Source of the DNA: Nanobdellati archaeon | Lineage (GTDB): Archaea; Nanobdellota; Nanobdellia; Woesearchaeales; JAADFO01 | Assembly: GCA_013152815.1 (NCBI GenBank) | Contig: JAADFO010000063.1 | Location: forward strand, 1-46,757 | Direction: 5' to 3' | Length of the DNA: 46,757 bases | In this document: piece by piece, positions 19,284 through 26,558 of the stretch | Layout: each line of letters begins with the position of its first letter | Position numbering within the stretch: the stretch's first letter is position 1 | Made by a program: the position numbers and the translations under genes | The notes under the pieces: generated by a model | What the model saw: only the letters and a program-made list of their open reading frames with translations | Told to the model about the DNA's origin: nothing | Databases searched by the model: none

Positions 19284-19625
19284 ATGGTCCAGAAAAAAGG
19301 AAAAACGGTGGCGAAAAAATCGGTGAAAAAGCCGATGAAGACATCAGCGAAGAAGAAGGTGAAAAAGGTAACCAAGAAGTCTGTGCAGCGGAAGGTCAAG
19401 AAGGTCAGCAAGGTTGCTCAGGCAAAGGCCAACGCACAGGTGAAGAAGGCCCAACAGCAGGCGAGGAAAGCCCTGGCGCAACTGAAAAGGCGATATGCGG
19501 TGGCTGAAAAGAAGGCAGCATCCCTTGTCAAGAAGAACCCCGAGAAGGCAGTGGCCGTGGCAGCGGCCGTCGGTGCGGCCATAGGGGCGGGAGTCATCTC
19601 AGCGCTCAGGAAGAGACGGCGCTGA
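19284..19625 (+). CDS. Lys-rich (histone H1-tail-like) protein with DUF883-like C-terminal glycine-zipper anchor
   Basis: 'KKSVKKPMKTSAKKKVKKVTKKSVQRKVKKVSK' followed by 'LVKKNPEKAVAVAAAVGAAIGAGVISALRKRRR'. Confidence 0.65.
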   Translation: MVQKKGKTVAKKSVKKPMKTSAKKKVKKVTKKSVQRKVKKVSKVAQAKANAQVKKAQQQARKALAQLKRRYAVAEKKAASLVKKNPEKAVAVAAAVGAAIGAGVISALRKRRR

Positions 19626-19660
19626 TACTTTCTTTTCTCTTTTCTTCTTTTCTCATCTTC

Positions 19661-20137
19661 TCAGTATGTCCGGTGGTCTTCCCTTGCTGCCCAGTCCTTG
19701 AACTGCTTTGCGCATTCTTCCTTGAGGATCCCTCCCTCGATCTCCACCGGGCTGTTCCCTCTCTTCTTCATCTCTTCGTTGGAGATGGTGAGCTCTGAGA
19801 ATCCGGCATCCTTGGCATCCCGTATGCTTGCACCGAAGACTATCCTCCCGATGCCTGCCCAATGGATGGCAGAGAAGCACATGGGACAGGGTTCTGTCGT
19901 CGAATAGATGGTCGCGCCTTCCAGCTTGATGCTGCCGGTCTTCCTGCAGGCCTCCCTGATGGCGACGATCTCTCCATGGGCCGTGACATCGGTGTCTTTC
20001 CAGACCCTGTTGTGTTCACAGGAGATGACTTCGCCGTCCTTTCCGACGATGCAGGCCCCGAACGGTGTCTGGCCCTCCTCCATCCCTTCTGCCGATCTCG
20101 CGAGAGCCAGCCTCATGAATCTTTCATCGTCCATCAT
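19661..20137 (-). CDS. Nucleoside deaminase (cytidine/guanine deaminase fold)
   Basis: Zn motifs 'TAHGEIVAIREAC' and 'TEPCPMCFSAIHW'. Confidence 0.92.
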   Translation of the reverse strand: MMDDERFMRLALARSAEGMEEGQTPFGACIVGKDGEVISCEHNRVWKDTDVTAHGEIVAIREACRKTGSIKLEGATIYSTTEPCPMCFSAIHWAGIGRIVFGASIRDAKDAGFSELTISNEEMKKRGNSPVEIEGGILKEECAKQFKDWAAREDHRTY

Positions 20138-20191
20138 ATCATCCCTCCTGCTCTCCTTTTCGTCCCCTCTGGTTCTTTGCTCTTCCTTTAT

Positions 20192-20914
20192 TCATCCCTG
20201 CTTCTCTTTTCTTTCTTTATCTTCTGTTCTCTTCATTGCTTCTCTTTCTTTCGGACGGGAAGGGTGCCTCTCTTTATAGAGGGCGTAAGAATCGGTGAAC
20301 GTATAGGCAACTATCCCCAGGACGGCGGCAGCCATGATCCACAGAGCCGCTCTCGGGAACAGCAGGCCGACCAGGATGATTGCCGCAGCCACCTTGAAGA
20401 GCTTCCCTGCCCGTCGGTGGGTGATGTTCCAGACCTCTTCATCTGCCAATGTCCATGGGGTCCTGATGCCTATGAGATAGTTCTGCTTCGCTTTCCCTAC
20501 CATGATGCCTATGATATAGAACAGGATGGCCAGTGCCGGGATCAGCATGGCTGTGACGTCCATGGTCAAACCTCTGTTCCAGACAAGAGAGATGCCATAG
20601 ACATAGAGCAGGAAGACAAAGAGGGCTGTCATGAACAGGTCATAGGATGGCTGGAAAGTCTTGATGTTCTTCTTCAGCGGGTCGATCCTCGGGATGGCCA
20701 GGTATGCAAGGAACAGCCCAACCAGGATGATCGGCAGAAGGAAGACTCCCCAGAACCTGCCCATGTGGCCGTCCACCTGGCCGGCGGCGTTCCAATGGGA
20801 AGCCATCTGCTCCGGCATCTGGGGATAATAATAGAGTGCAAGCAGGAACGAGACGATGATGATGCCCAGGAGGAACCAGGATGCTTTTCTCATGCAGGAG
20901 AATAGCTGTTTCAT
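20192..20914 (-). CDS. SdpI/DUF1648 family membrane protein
   Basis: 'YPQMPEQMASHWNAAGQVDGHMGRFWGVFLLP', 'LIGIRTPWTLADEEVWNITHRRAGKLF'. Confidence 0.88.
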   Translation of the reverse strand: MKQLFSCMRKASWFLLGIIIVSFLLALYYYPQMPEQMASHWNAAGQVDGHMGRFWGVFLLPIILVGLFLAYLAIPRIDPLKKNIKTFQPSYDLFMTALFVFLLYVYGISLVWNRGLTMDVTAMLIPALAILFYIIGIMVGKAKQNYLIGIRTPWTLADEEVWNITHRRAGKLFKVAAAIILVGLLFPRAALWIMAAAVLGIVAYTFTDSYALYKERHPSRPKEREAMKRTEDKERKEKQG

Positions 20915-21043
20915 CGTATAAATAGGTTATGCTAATGGTGCCTGTACTCGAATCTGACATAGGAGATGTAGGCATTCAGGAAAGTGACAGCCAGATGCAA
21001 CCAGGGATTGTCGGCAAGCCTAGTGATGCGCCTATCCTGTCGG

Positions 21044-21517
21044 TCAGGATATATGATGCCTCCTTATGTTTCCATGGACCCTGCGGTCCCCTTTTTCTTC
21101 TTCCCCTGCCTGTTCCCGTATCTTCTGGATGATGTTGCCGAACGTATCAGCCCGGGACTGCAGCTGGGACATGGCCATCCCTGTATTCTCCAGAAATGCT
21201 CTGAGATGCTCTTGCTCCTCTTCGAACTCTGCTCGTGTAAGGCCGTCGATGGCTCTCTTGAGGATGGCGAGGAAACCGCTGATGATGAATGAGTCAGAGT
21301 AACCGTTCAATGTGAGCTTTCCCTGCTTGTCCATGCGTATGTCCACATAGACCAGGGACAGGCAGCCCCTGACCTTGTTCTGCGGAGTTTTTCGCTCTTC
21401 AGGAAACAGAGGGAGATCTTTCGAGAATTCGACCACCTGCTCCAGCATCTCGCGCTGGGAAGGGCAGGCACGCAACTGTTCTTCGACATAGTCAAGGAAG
21501 CCGGACCGTCTGCTCAT
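21044..21517 (-). CDS. SufE-like protein (Fe-S metabolism-associated domain)
   Basis: 'KTPQNKVRGCLSLVYVDIRMDKQGKLTLNGYSDSFIISGFLAIL' matches SufE 'kV.GC.S.Vw...' around the acceptor Cys; ATGA overlap with upstream spt4. Confidence 0.75.
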   Translation of the reverse strand: MSRRSGFLDYVEEQLRACPSQREMLEQVVEFSKDLPLFPEERKTPQNKVRGCLSLVYVDIRMDKQGKLTLNGYSDSFIISGFLAILKRAIDGLTRAEFEEEQEHLRAFLENTGMAMSQLQSRADTFGNIIQKIREQAGEEEKGDRRVHGNIRRHHIS

Positions 21518-21708
21518 CGTACCTTGATGGCATATTCGCCTTTCTTCTTGATGTCCAGCTGCTTCGCTATGAATGAGATCTCTGGTTCGAGAATGGTTAT
21601 GCGACCGTTCCAGTTGGTGGTGAACTCGCCTTTCGGAAGCCCCTTTTCCTTGATGACATTCTCAGGGAGGATCTCTTTGGTCCTTTTGTTCGCAAGTTTC
21701 CTTGCCAT
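21514..21708 (-). CDS. Spt4 / RNA polymerase subunit E''-like, without zinc-ribbon cysteines
   Basis: C-terminal 'NWNGRITILEPEISFIAKQLDIKKKGEYAIKVR' is characteristic of Spt4; no Cys in the protein. Confidence 0.75.
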   Translation of the reverse strand: MARKLANKRTKEILPENVIKEKGLPKGEFTTNWNGRITILEPEISFIAKQLDIKKKGEYAIKVR

Positions 21709-21905
21709 CATTCATCCCCTTTCTTCTTGAATTCTGTGTAGCCCGAGGCTCCGCAGGTCTGCCTGTTCTTGTGGTCGGCCATGAAGCTGCCGGGTCCTTT
21801 CTTCGGGCTCCACGGGTTCTTCCGGACAAGGGTGTCCCCCTTGACCTCATAGAGCTGCCAGACGCCCTTTTTAGGCTTGTCTTTCTTGGGTTGTTCTTTC
21901 GCCAT
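21708..21905 (-). CDS. 30S ribosomal protein eS31 (S27ae), zinc-ribbon cysteines mostly lost
   Basis: 'LYEVKGDTLVRKNPWSPKKGPGSFMADHKNRQTCGASGYTEF' vs canonical 'CPkCGpG.FMAdHkdR..CGkCGYTeF'. Confidence 0.88.
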   Translation of the reverse strand: MAKEQPKKDKPKKGVWQLYEVKGDTLVRKNPWSPKKGPGSFMADHKNRQTCGASGYTEFKKKGDE

Positions 21906-21997
21906 TTGTTAAATCACCCTGTTGGTCGACCTTCAGAGATGGTCGGCTCTTTATAAAGGTTTAGGTAATCTATGCAGGCTCCTCTCAAGAAATCTTC

Positions 21998-23071
21998 TCA
22001 GCCCTGGCCGGTGATGATGGTGCCTGAGACCGTAGCGCTGCTCTCTGTCCCATCCAATCCGCTGAGGTCGAGGGCCGGGTTGGTGTCCTGGTCACAGACC
22101 TCCTGGCCGTTCTCACGGTAGGGGCTTCTGGGGCTGGTCGAGGTGTCAGCTTCGGTCGTGGTCTCATGATATCGCTTGCTGCTGAACTTGCGCTCGTAGA
22201 CCTGGACGCAGACATTGACCTGTCCGTTGCTGTCGAGGATGACCGGATATCCTTCCGGCGTCTGAGCAATCGTCGTTCCCCGGACGCAGGAACCCAGGAG
22301 GCCAGATGCACTGCTGTAAGCATATCCCTCAAGCTCTCCGTCTCCGTCGGTATCGACAGCGATCCAGGTCCCGGGACCATAGGTGCTGTCAATGGCATCG
22401 GTGCGGAAGGAACAGGCTCCTGGGACATAGACGCTCGTCCAGCTGAAGCTCACGACGCCCGAGGTCCCCTCGTTGCCCAGTTCATCTTCACAGATGACCT
22501 CCAGTCGGTAGGCTCCATCTGCCAGGGACGGTGAGGCAGGGTCATACCCCTGATCGACCATGGGCAGCGGCTCGATGACTGCCGGGTTCCTGAACGGATA
22601 GCTCTCACCGTCCGAGATGAGCGCGCCGGTCGTGTCATCATAGAACCTGCAGGACAGGGTGTCGGCGTCATTGTCGGTTGCCGAGATGCTGAAGAGCGGA
22701 TAGCTCTGGGCGAGCTTGATGGCCGTATCTTCGATGAGCGGCACATAGGATGTTCCGTCCCAGTAGCTGATGAGCAGGACGGGCTTTGTCTGGTCGATGA
22801 CCGGCGTTGTCTGGTCGACAGGAGCAGGTGCCGTGTCGGTCACATTCCCGATGCAGACATTGTCGATACAGGCCTGGTCCACCGGACAGAGCGGGTTCGC
22901 CCATTGGCAACCTTCCGGCATATCGCCGAAGAGATGCTCTATGATGGCATTGACCCGTGTCAGAAGTATCTCGAGAAGGCGGTCATCTTGGAGCTCCTGG
23001 GCTTTGACCGCCTGATTGACGCCAATCAATAGGATGATGACAACAGTCAGTAGTACTAACAGCTTTTTCAA
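21998..23071 (-). CDS. Secreted hypothetical protein (signal peptide, Ig-like region, Cys motif)
   Basis: 'MKKLLVLLTVVIILLIGVNQAVKA'; 'CQWANPLCPVDQACIDNVCIG'. Confidence 0.55.
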   Translation of the reverse strand: MKKLLVLLTVVIILLIGVNQAVKAQELQDDRLLEILLTRVNAIIEHLFGDMPEGCQWANPLCPVDQACIDNVCIGNVTDTAPAPVDQTTPVIDQTKPVLLISYWDGTSYVPLIEDTAIKLAQSYPLFSISATDNDADTLSCRFYDDTTGALISDGESYPFRNPAVIEPLPMVDQGYDPASPSLADGAYRLEVICEDELGNEGTSGVVSFSWTSVYVPGACSFRTDAIDSTYGPGTWIAVDTDGDGELEGYAYSSASGLLGSCVRGTTIAQTPEGYPVILDSNGQVNVCVQVYERKFSSKRYHETTTEADTSTSPRSPYRENGQEVCDQDTNPALDLSGLDGTESSATVSGTIITGQG

Positions 23072-23192
23072 AATAATCCCCCCTCAATGAAACTACGTCA
23101 CTGGTAAGCGAGAAAAATACTTAAAGATAGATGGTACCACTTTTTTCCGTGATTTCTGCAGTGCTTCCTTTCGAAGAAGGAAGTGGTGAAAA

Positions 23193-23627
23193 TCATGGTT
23201 TATTCTGGATCAGTTGCTTGACCTCTTTGATGTATGCTTCACAGATATGAGCAAGCTCTTCCAAGTCTTCACCGATGGTTATCTGTTCAGTGGCATACTG
23301 TGCAGTATGTCGAATGGACATTATTGTTTCAAATGCATCGAGAAATATCTCTTTCAGTTTAGGAACAGTCTCAAGAAATCTTGCTATGCAATAATGGCTT
23401 CTTTCCCTGATGCCTTCCTTCCAGAGAACTGCTCTGGAACAATGAAAGAACGCATTGTATAGTGCAATCGCTCCCATCACTTTTTTGTCAGGTAATAGAT
23501 CTTCTGCTTCAGATAAGAAAAATCCTGCTTGTCTCAGATCTTTTACTGCCAAATCCTTTTGAGGGGTTTCCTTCTTGAGCAATCCTTTTCTAAAACAATC
23601 AGCCAATCTTGTCGAAGGTTCCATCAT
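23193..23627 (-). CDS. HEPN domain protein (MNT-HEPN partner)
   Basis: 'LRQAGFFLSEAEDLL...AIALYNAFFHCSRAVLWKEGIRERSHYCIARFLE'; directly follows an MNT gene with overlap. Confidence 0.72.
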   Translation of the reverse strand: MMEPSTRLADCFRKGLLKKETPQKDLAVKDLRQAGFFLSEAEDLLPDKKVMGAIALYNAFFHCSRAVLWKEGIRERSHYCIARFLETVPKLKEIFLDAFETIMSIRHTAQYATEQITIGEDLEELAHICEAYIKEVKQLIQNKP

Positions 23628-24198
23628 TCAGGACAATGAGTTCCTTTGCTAATCTGCTATAAAATTCGTCATCTCTTGTTTTTAGCTGCGCTACTTTCTT
23701 TTTGTTCAGAAGCAACGAGTTGACGGGAAGCCCTATTTCTTTCGAGAGCGCTCTTATCATTCCCCTTACTTCAATGTCTTTTTTATCTGTCCATATCATC
23801 AGATCGATATCGCTGTTTGCATCGTCTGTGCCTTTTGCATAGCTTCCGTATATCCCGACGGTCCCTATCTTTGCAAGCCTTGCGTATGTTCTTGATCTGA
23901 CTATCCTGTGGGTGTTTGAAAGTGACATTATCTTACAGTAGAACTGGCTGTTATAGTTTGGCTTCAAAATGATTCGATTTTTCCGTTTGGTGACGTTGAC
24001 TATTCCATATTTCTCGAAAATTTTTGTTGCTTGGGTTATCTTTCCCGGAGAACATCCAATCTTCTCGGAAATCTCTCTGATTGATAAGTCCTCTGTCTTG
24101 ATGATGTTCAGAATCTCTAGATTCTTCTCGCTCATAAGACTGCTTAACTCATTCATATTCCTGAGAAAGTGTTCATTATATTTAAACATTCTGTTCAT
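23599..24198 (-). CDS. wHTH-nucleotidyltransferase (MNT) protein, antitoxin-like
   Basis: HTH 'LSIREISEKIGCSPGKITQATKIFEKYG'; MNT 'GTVGIYGSYAKGTDDANSDIDLMIW'; start could also be 24189. Confidence 0.85.
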   Translation of the reverse strand: MNRMFKYNEHFLRNMNELSSLMSEKNLEILNIIKTEDLSIREISEKIGCSPGKITQATKIFEKYGIVNVTKRKNRIILKPNYNSQFYCKIMSLSNTHRIVRSRTYARLAKIGTVGIYGSYAKGTDDANSDIDLMIWTDKKDIEVRGMIRALSKEIGLPVNSLLLNKKKVAQLKTRDDEFYSRLAKELIVLNDGTFDKIG

Positions 24199-24209
24199 TC
24201 TAAATGAAC
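24193..24209. promoter_or_regulatory. Perfect inverted repeat GTTCATT-CTA-AATGAAC at the MNT gene start
   Basis: 7-bp arms, 3-nt spacer, at or just upstream of the ATG. Confidence 0.6.
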
Positions 24210-24210
24210 G

Positions 24211-24233
24211 ACTGGGGAGAATTGAACTCCCCA
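24211..24233 (-). other. tRNA T-arm-like fragment (GGGGAG-TTCAATT-CTCCCC)
   Basis: 6-bp stem with canonical 7-nt T-loop; shares 13 bp GAGAATTGAACTC with the tRNA-Thr T-arm at 25164-25176. Confidence 0.55.
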
Positions 24234-24262
24234 TCCACAATAACAAGTGCCATCAAGTAAAC

Positions 24263-24880
24263 TTAGGAAAGGACAATGGTTCTATTTTTTTTTGGGGTGC
24301 AGGTGACCAATGCCGAACAATCAAACCTATGCCAACCTTGCGATATTTCTTCTACCCGATCTTCTGCATATTCGAACTCGCACATCTGTAAACATGCCTT
24401 GGTCTCGTTCCTTACAGCTACACATCTGTTGTTTTGGCATTCATGCATCCAACCCAGACGGCTGGGGACAGAACAATACAAGCCGCAAGTGAACATTGGA
24501 CAGTCACTCCTACTGTGATACTTGTTTCTCAGAATCGGCGAGCAACTGCACCCACACGAAGAATCAGTTATGCAATCACTTGCCTGCTTGCAATAGCTCT
24601 TATCCTTAACGAATCCAGGAATAAAGAGGATTCTGACGATGTTGATCACCGGCGGATTGTAGGGTATCCCGAAGCATTTGCTGAGCTTGTAGGTGTTTCT
24701 TGGGTTATCTTCATAGTTAACCATCTTCGATGATTTGATACCTAAACAGGCAGAATAGTATGTTAATGGTTCCCCACCGGGGTCTGGTCCAGAGGAGTAG
24801 TCTGGGTTCATGATCTTCGGGAATAAAAAAATCAGAAGAAGTATTGATCCAATAATAATCCATAATTTCAGGAGTTTCAT
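24263..24880 (-). CDS. Secreted/anchored Cys-containing hypothetical protein
   Basis: N-terminal TM 'LWIIIGSILLLIFLFPKI'; Cys-rich middle 'CKQASDCITDSSCGCSC'. Confidence 0.5.
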   Translation of the reverse strand: MKLLKLWIIIGSILLLIFLFPKIMNPDYSSGPDPGGEPLTYYSACLGIKSSKMVNYEDNPRNTYKLSKCFGIPYNPPVINIVRILFIPGFVKDKSYCKQASDCITDSSCGCSCSPILRNKYHSRSDCPMFTCGLYCSVPSRLGWMHECQNNRCVAVRNETKACLQMCEFEYAEDRVEEISQGWHRFDCSALVTCTPKKNRTIVLS

Positions 24881-24971
24881 TAATACTCCCTATAGAATAA
24901 GAATATTTAAAGGTTTGCTAGCAAGAGTAGAAGCAATACCACCGACGTAAAGCCTCCGATGGGAATCCACG

Positions 24972-25145
24972 CCAGACCCGTTCGCAACCCTTTGAGGGTT
25001 GCTGCACTCTTTCGTACTCAGCAAGCAAAGCTTGCTGGCACCGAAGGATTCTGGAGCCCGAAGGGGGTATTCTCAGCAATCTCTAGATTGCTGGGATACC
25101 AAAAACGCTCCGTTCTTGTGGATCGCTTTCGCTCGAGCCCACAAG
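24972..25145 (-). ncRNA. Candidate structured RNA: four consecutive hairpins downstream of tRNA-Thr
   Basis: Stems: GCAACCCT/AGGGTTGC (24984-25002), CAGCAAGC/GCTTGCTG (25019-25037), GGTAT..CAGCAATC/GATTGCTG..ATACC (25066-25100), CTTGTGG/CCACAAG (25115-25145); CCAGA/TCTGG closes the first two. Confidence 0.4.
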
Positions 25146-25154
25146 ACAGGCAAA

Positions 25155-25242
25155 GCCCTCGGTGAGAATTGAACTCACGACCTGCTGCTTTCTGTCCGTT
25201 GAGGATACGAGGCAGCCGCTCTAGCCGCTGAGCTACGAGGGC
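25155..25242 (-). tRNA. tRNA-Thr (anticodon CGU) with a ~16-nt intron
   Basis: GCCCTCG/CGAGGGC acceptor, GCTC/GAGC D-stem, GCTGC/GCAGC anticodon stem, GTGAG TTCAATT CTCAC T-arm; 23-nt instead of 7-nt anticodon loop, intron ~25190-25205. Confidence 0.85.
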
Positions 25243-25278
25243 AGGGTGTGATGGGGCTCAGATGCCCTTTAAAAAAGT

Positions 25279-25941
25279 TTACCTCCTTTGGCCGAAGATA
25301 GCAGTGCCAAGCCGCACCATCGTGCTCCCTTCTTCGATGGCCACCTCGAAATCGTTGCTCATGCCCATCGAAAGGGACTTCACCCCAAGCCTTTCCTGCA
25401 ACCGTCTCATCTCCTTGAAGTGCGGCCGTGTCTCCTCTGCAGGAACGAGCGGCGCGACGGTCATAAGACCTTCCACCCTGATGTTGCGGAAGGTGAGGAG
25501 TTTGCGATGGAACCCTTCTGCCTTCTCAGGTTCGATTCCGTGCTTGCTCTCTTCCCCTCCTATGTTGACCTCGATAAAGACGGGCATGATCTTTTCGGCT
25601 GCATAGGCGCGTTTGTCTATCTCCTTGGCGACCTTCAGGGTCTCCACCGATTGGAGGACGTCGAAATAGTCGACCGCAGATCTTACCTTGTTGGTCTGGA
25701 GATTGCCGATGAAGTGACGTTCAATGCCCCTGAGGTCCAGGCGGTCGAACTTGTCCATGGCTTCCTGGAGCCGATTCTCGCCGATGGCAGTGATGCCCGA
25801 GGCAAGAGCCTCCTGGATCCTGGCAATCTCGACGGTCTTCGTGACGGAGATAAGCTTGACCCCTGAGGGGTCCCTTCCGCTCCTGGCGCAGGCCTCTGCT
25901 ATCCGTCGTCTCACGTCTGCGATGTTCCCTGCGATGCTCAT
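25279..25941 (-). CDS. YggS/PLPBP family PLP-dependent protein
   Basis: 'VKLISVTKTV', 'GENRLQEAMDKF', 'HFIGNLQTNKV', 'SMGMSNDFEVAIEEGSTMVRLGTAIFG'. Confidence 0.94.
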   Translation of the reverse strand: MSIAGNIADVRRRIAEACARSGRDPSGVKLISVTKTVEIARIQEALASGITAIGENRLQEAMDKFDRLDLRGIERHFIGNLQTNKVRSAVDYFDVLQSVETLKVAKEIDKRAYAAEKIMPVFIEVNIGGEESKHGIEPEKAEGFHRKLLTFRNIRVEGLMTVAPLVPAEETRPHFKEMRRLQERLGVKSLSMGMSNDFEVAIEEGSTMVRLGTAIFGQRR

Positions 25942-26414
25942 GCTATCCCCATCCATCTTTCCTTGAGGGTGGAGAGCACCAGCTTGGTCTCGGTCCGCTG
26001 GACAAAGCTGTCCTTCTGGATGCGCTTGAGGAACGCGTCCATGCTCTTCCGGTTCTTGAACCGTCCGATGATGGTGGCGTCGAAATGGCCTGTGTTGTCG
26101 TAGACAGCGATGACGTTGGGATTGCTCGCTATCTTCTTCTCCACCAGATGGAGGTTGCCTTTCGCTATCTGTATCTCGATGATGACCGTGATGTCATAGC
26201 CGAGCCGGTCATAGTCCACCATCGTCGTATACCCCTTGATGACCTTTTCCTTCTCCAGCTGTTTGATGCGGTTCATCACCGTGGCAGGGCTCTTCATGGT
26301 CTTCCGGGCGATCTCCCGATAGCTCTGCCGAGGATCCCGGATCAGCTGGTTGAGGATGGCCCGGTCGGTCTCATCGACGCTAACCAGGGCTTCCATTTGT
26401 TTAGTTTCCGCCAT
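25938..26414 (-). CDS. Lrp/AsnC family transcriptional regulator
   Basis: 'LDETDRAILNQLIRDPRQSYREIARKTMKSPATVMNRIKQLEKEKVIKGYTTMVD'-type HTH plus RAM domain. Confidence 0.93.
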   Translation of the reverse strand: MAETKQMEALVSVDETDRAILNQLIRDPRQSYREIARKTMKSPATVMNRIKQLEKEKVIKGYTTMVDYDRLGYDITVIIEIQIAKGNLHLVEKKIASNPNVIAVYDNTGHFDATIIGRFKNRKSMDAFLKRIQKDSFVQRTETKLVLSTLKERWMGIA

Positions 26415-26420
26415 GATATG

Positions 26421-26435
26421 GTTTGAAAATCAAAC
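26421..26435. promoter_or_regulatory. Inverted repeat GTTTGA-AAA-TCAAAC just upstream of the lrp start
   Basis: Perfect 6-bp arms in the lrp/glnA divergent intergenic region. Confidence 0.55.
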
Positions 26436-26485
26436 ATCTATTTAAATTTTTCTTGATAATCACTCAGATGTTCAGAATTCCTTGG

Positions 26486-26500
26486 AAAAATTATATAAGC
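26486..26500 (+). promoter_or_regulatory. TATA-type promoter for glnA
   Basis: 'aaaaattatataagc' upstream of ATG 26559. Confidence 0.5.
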
Positions 26501-26558
26501 GACCCTCCTTCTCACGCCCCCTATCGGACCCATGGTTCGGGCCCTATGAGGTGAAGGA

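Noticed and set aside
19862-20905. 347-aa plus-strand ORF
   Set aside because: Antisense to the deaminase and SdpI-like genes
24959-25165. 68-aa ORF across the hairpin cluster
   Set aside because: Non-homologous composition and lies entirely in inverted repeats; better explained as structured intergenic DNA/RNA
25537-25550. GGTTCGATTCC, a tRNA T-loop-like string
   Set aside because: Inside the YggS coding region with no other tRNA stems nearby
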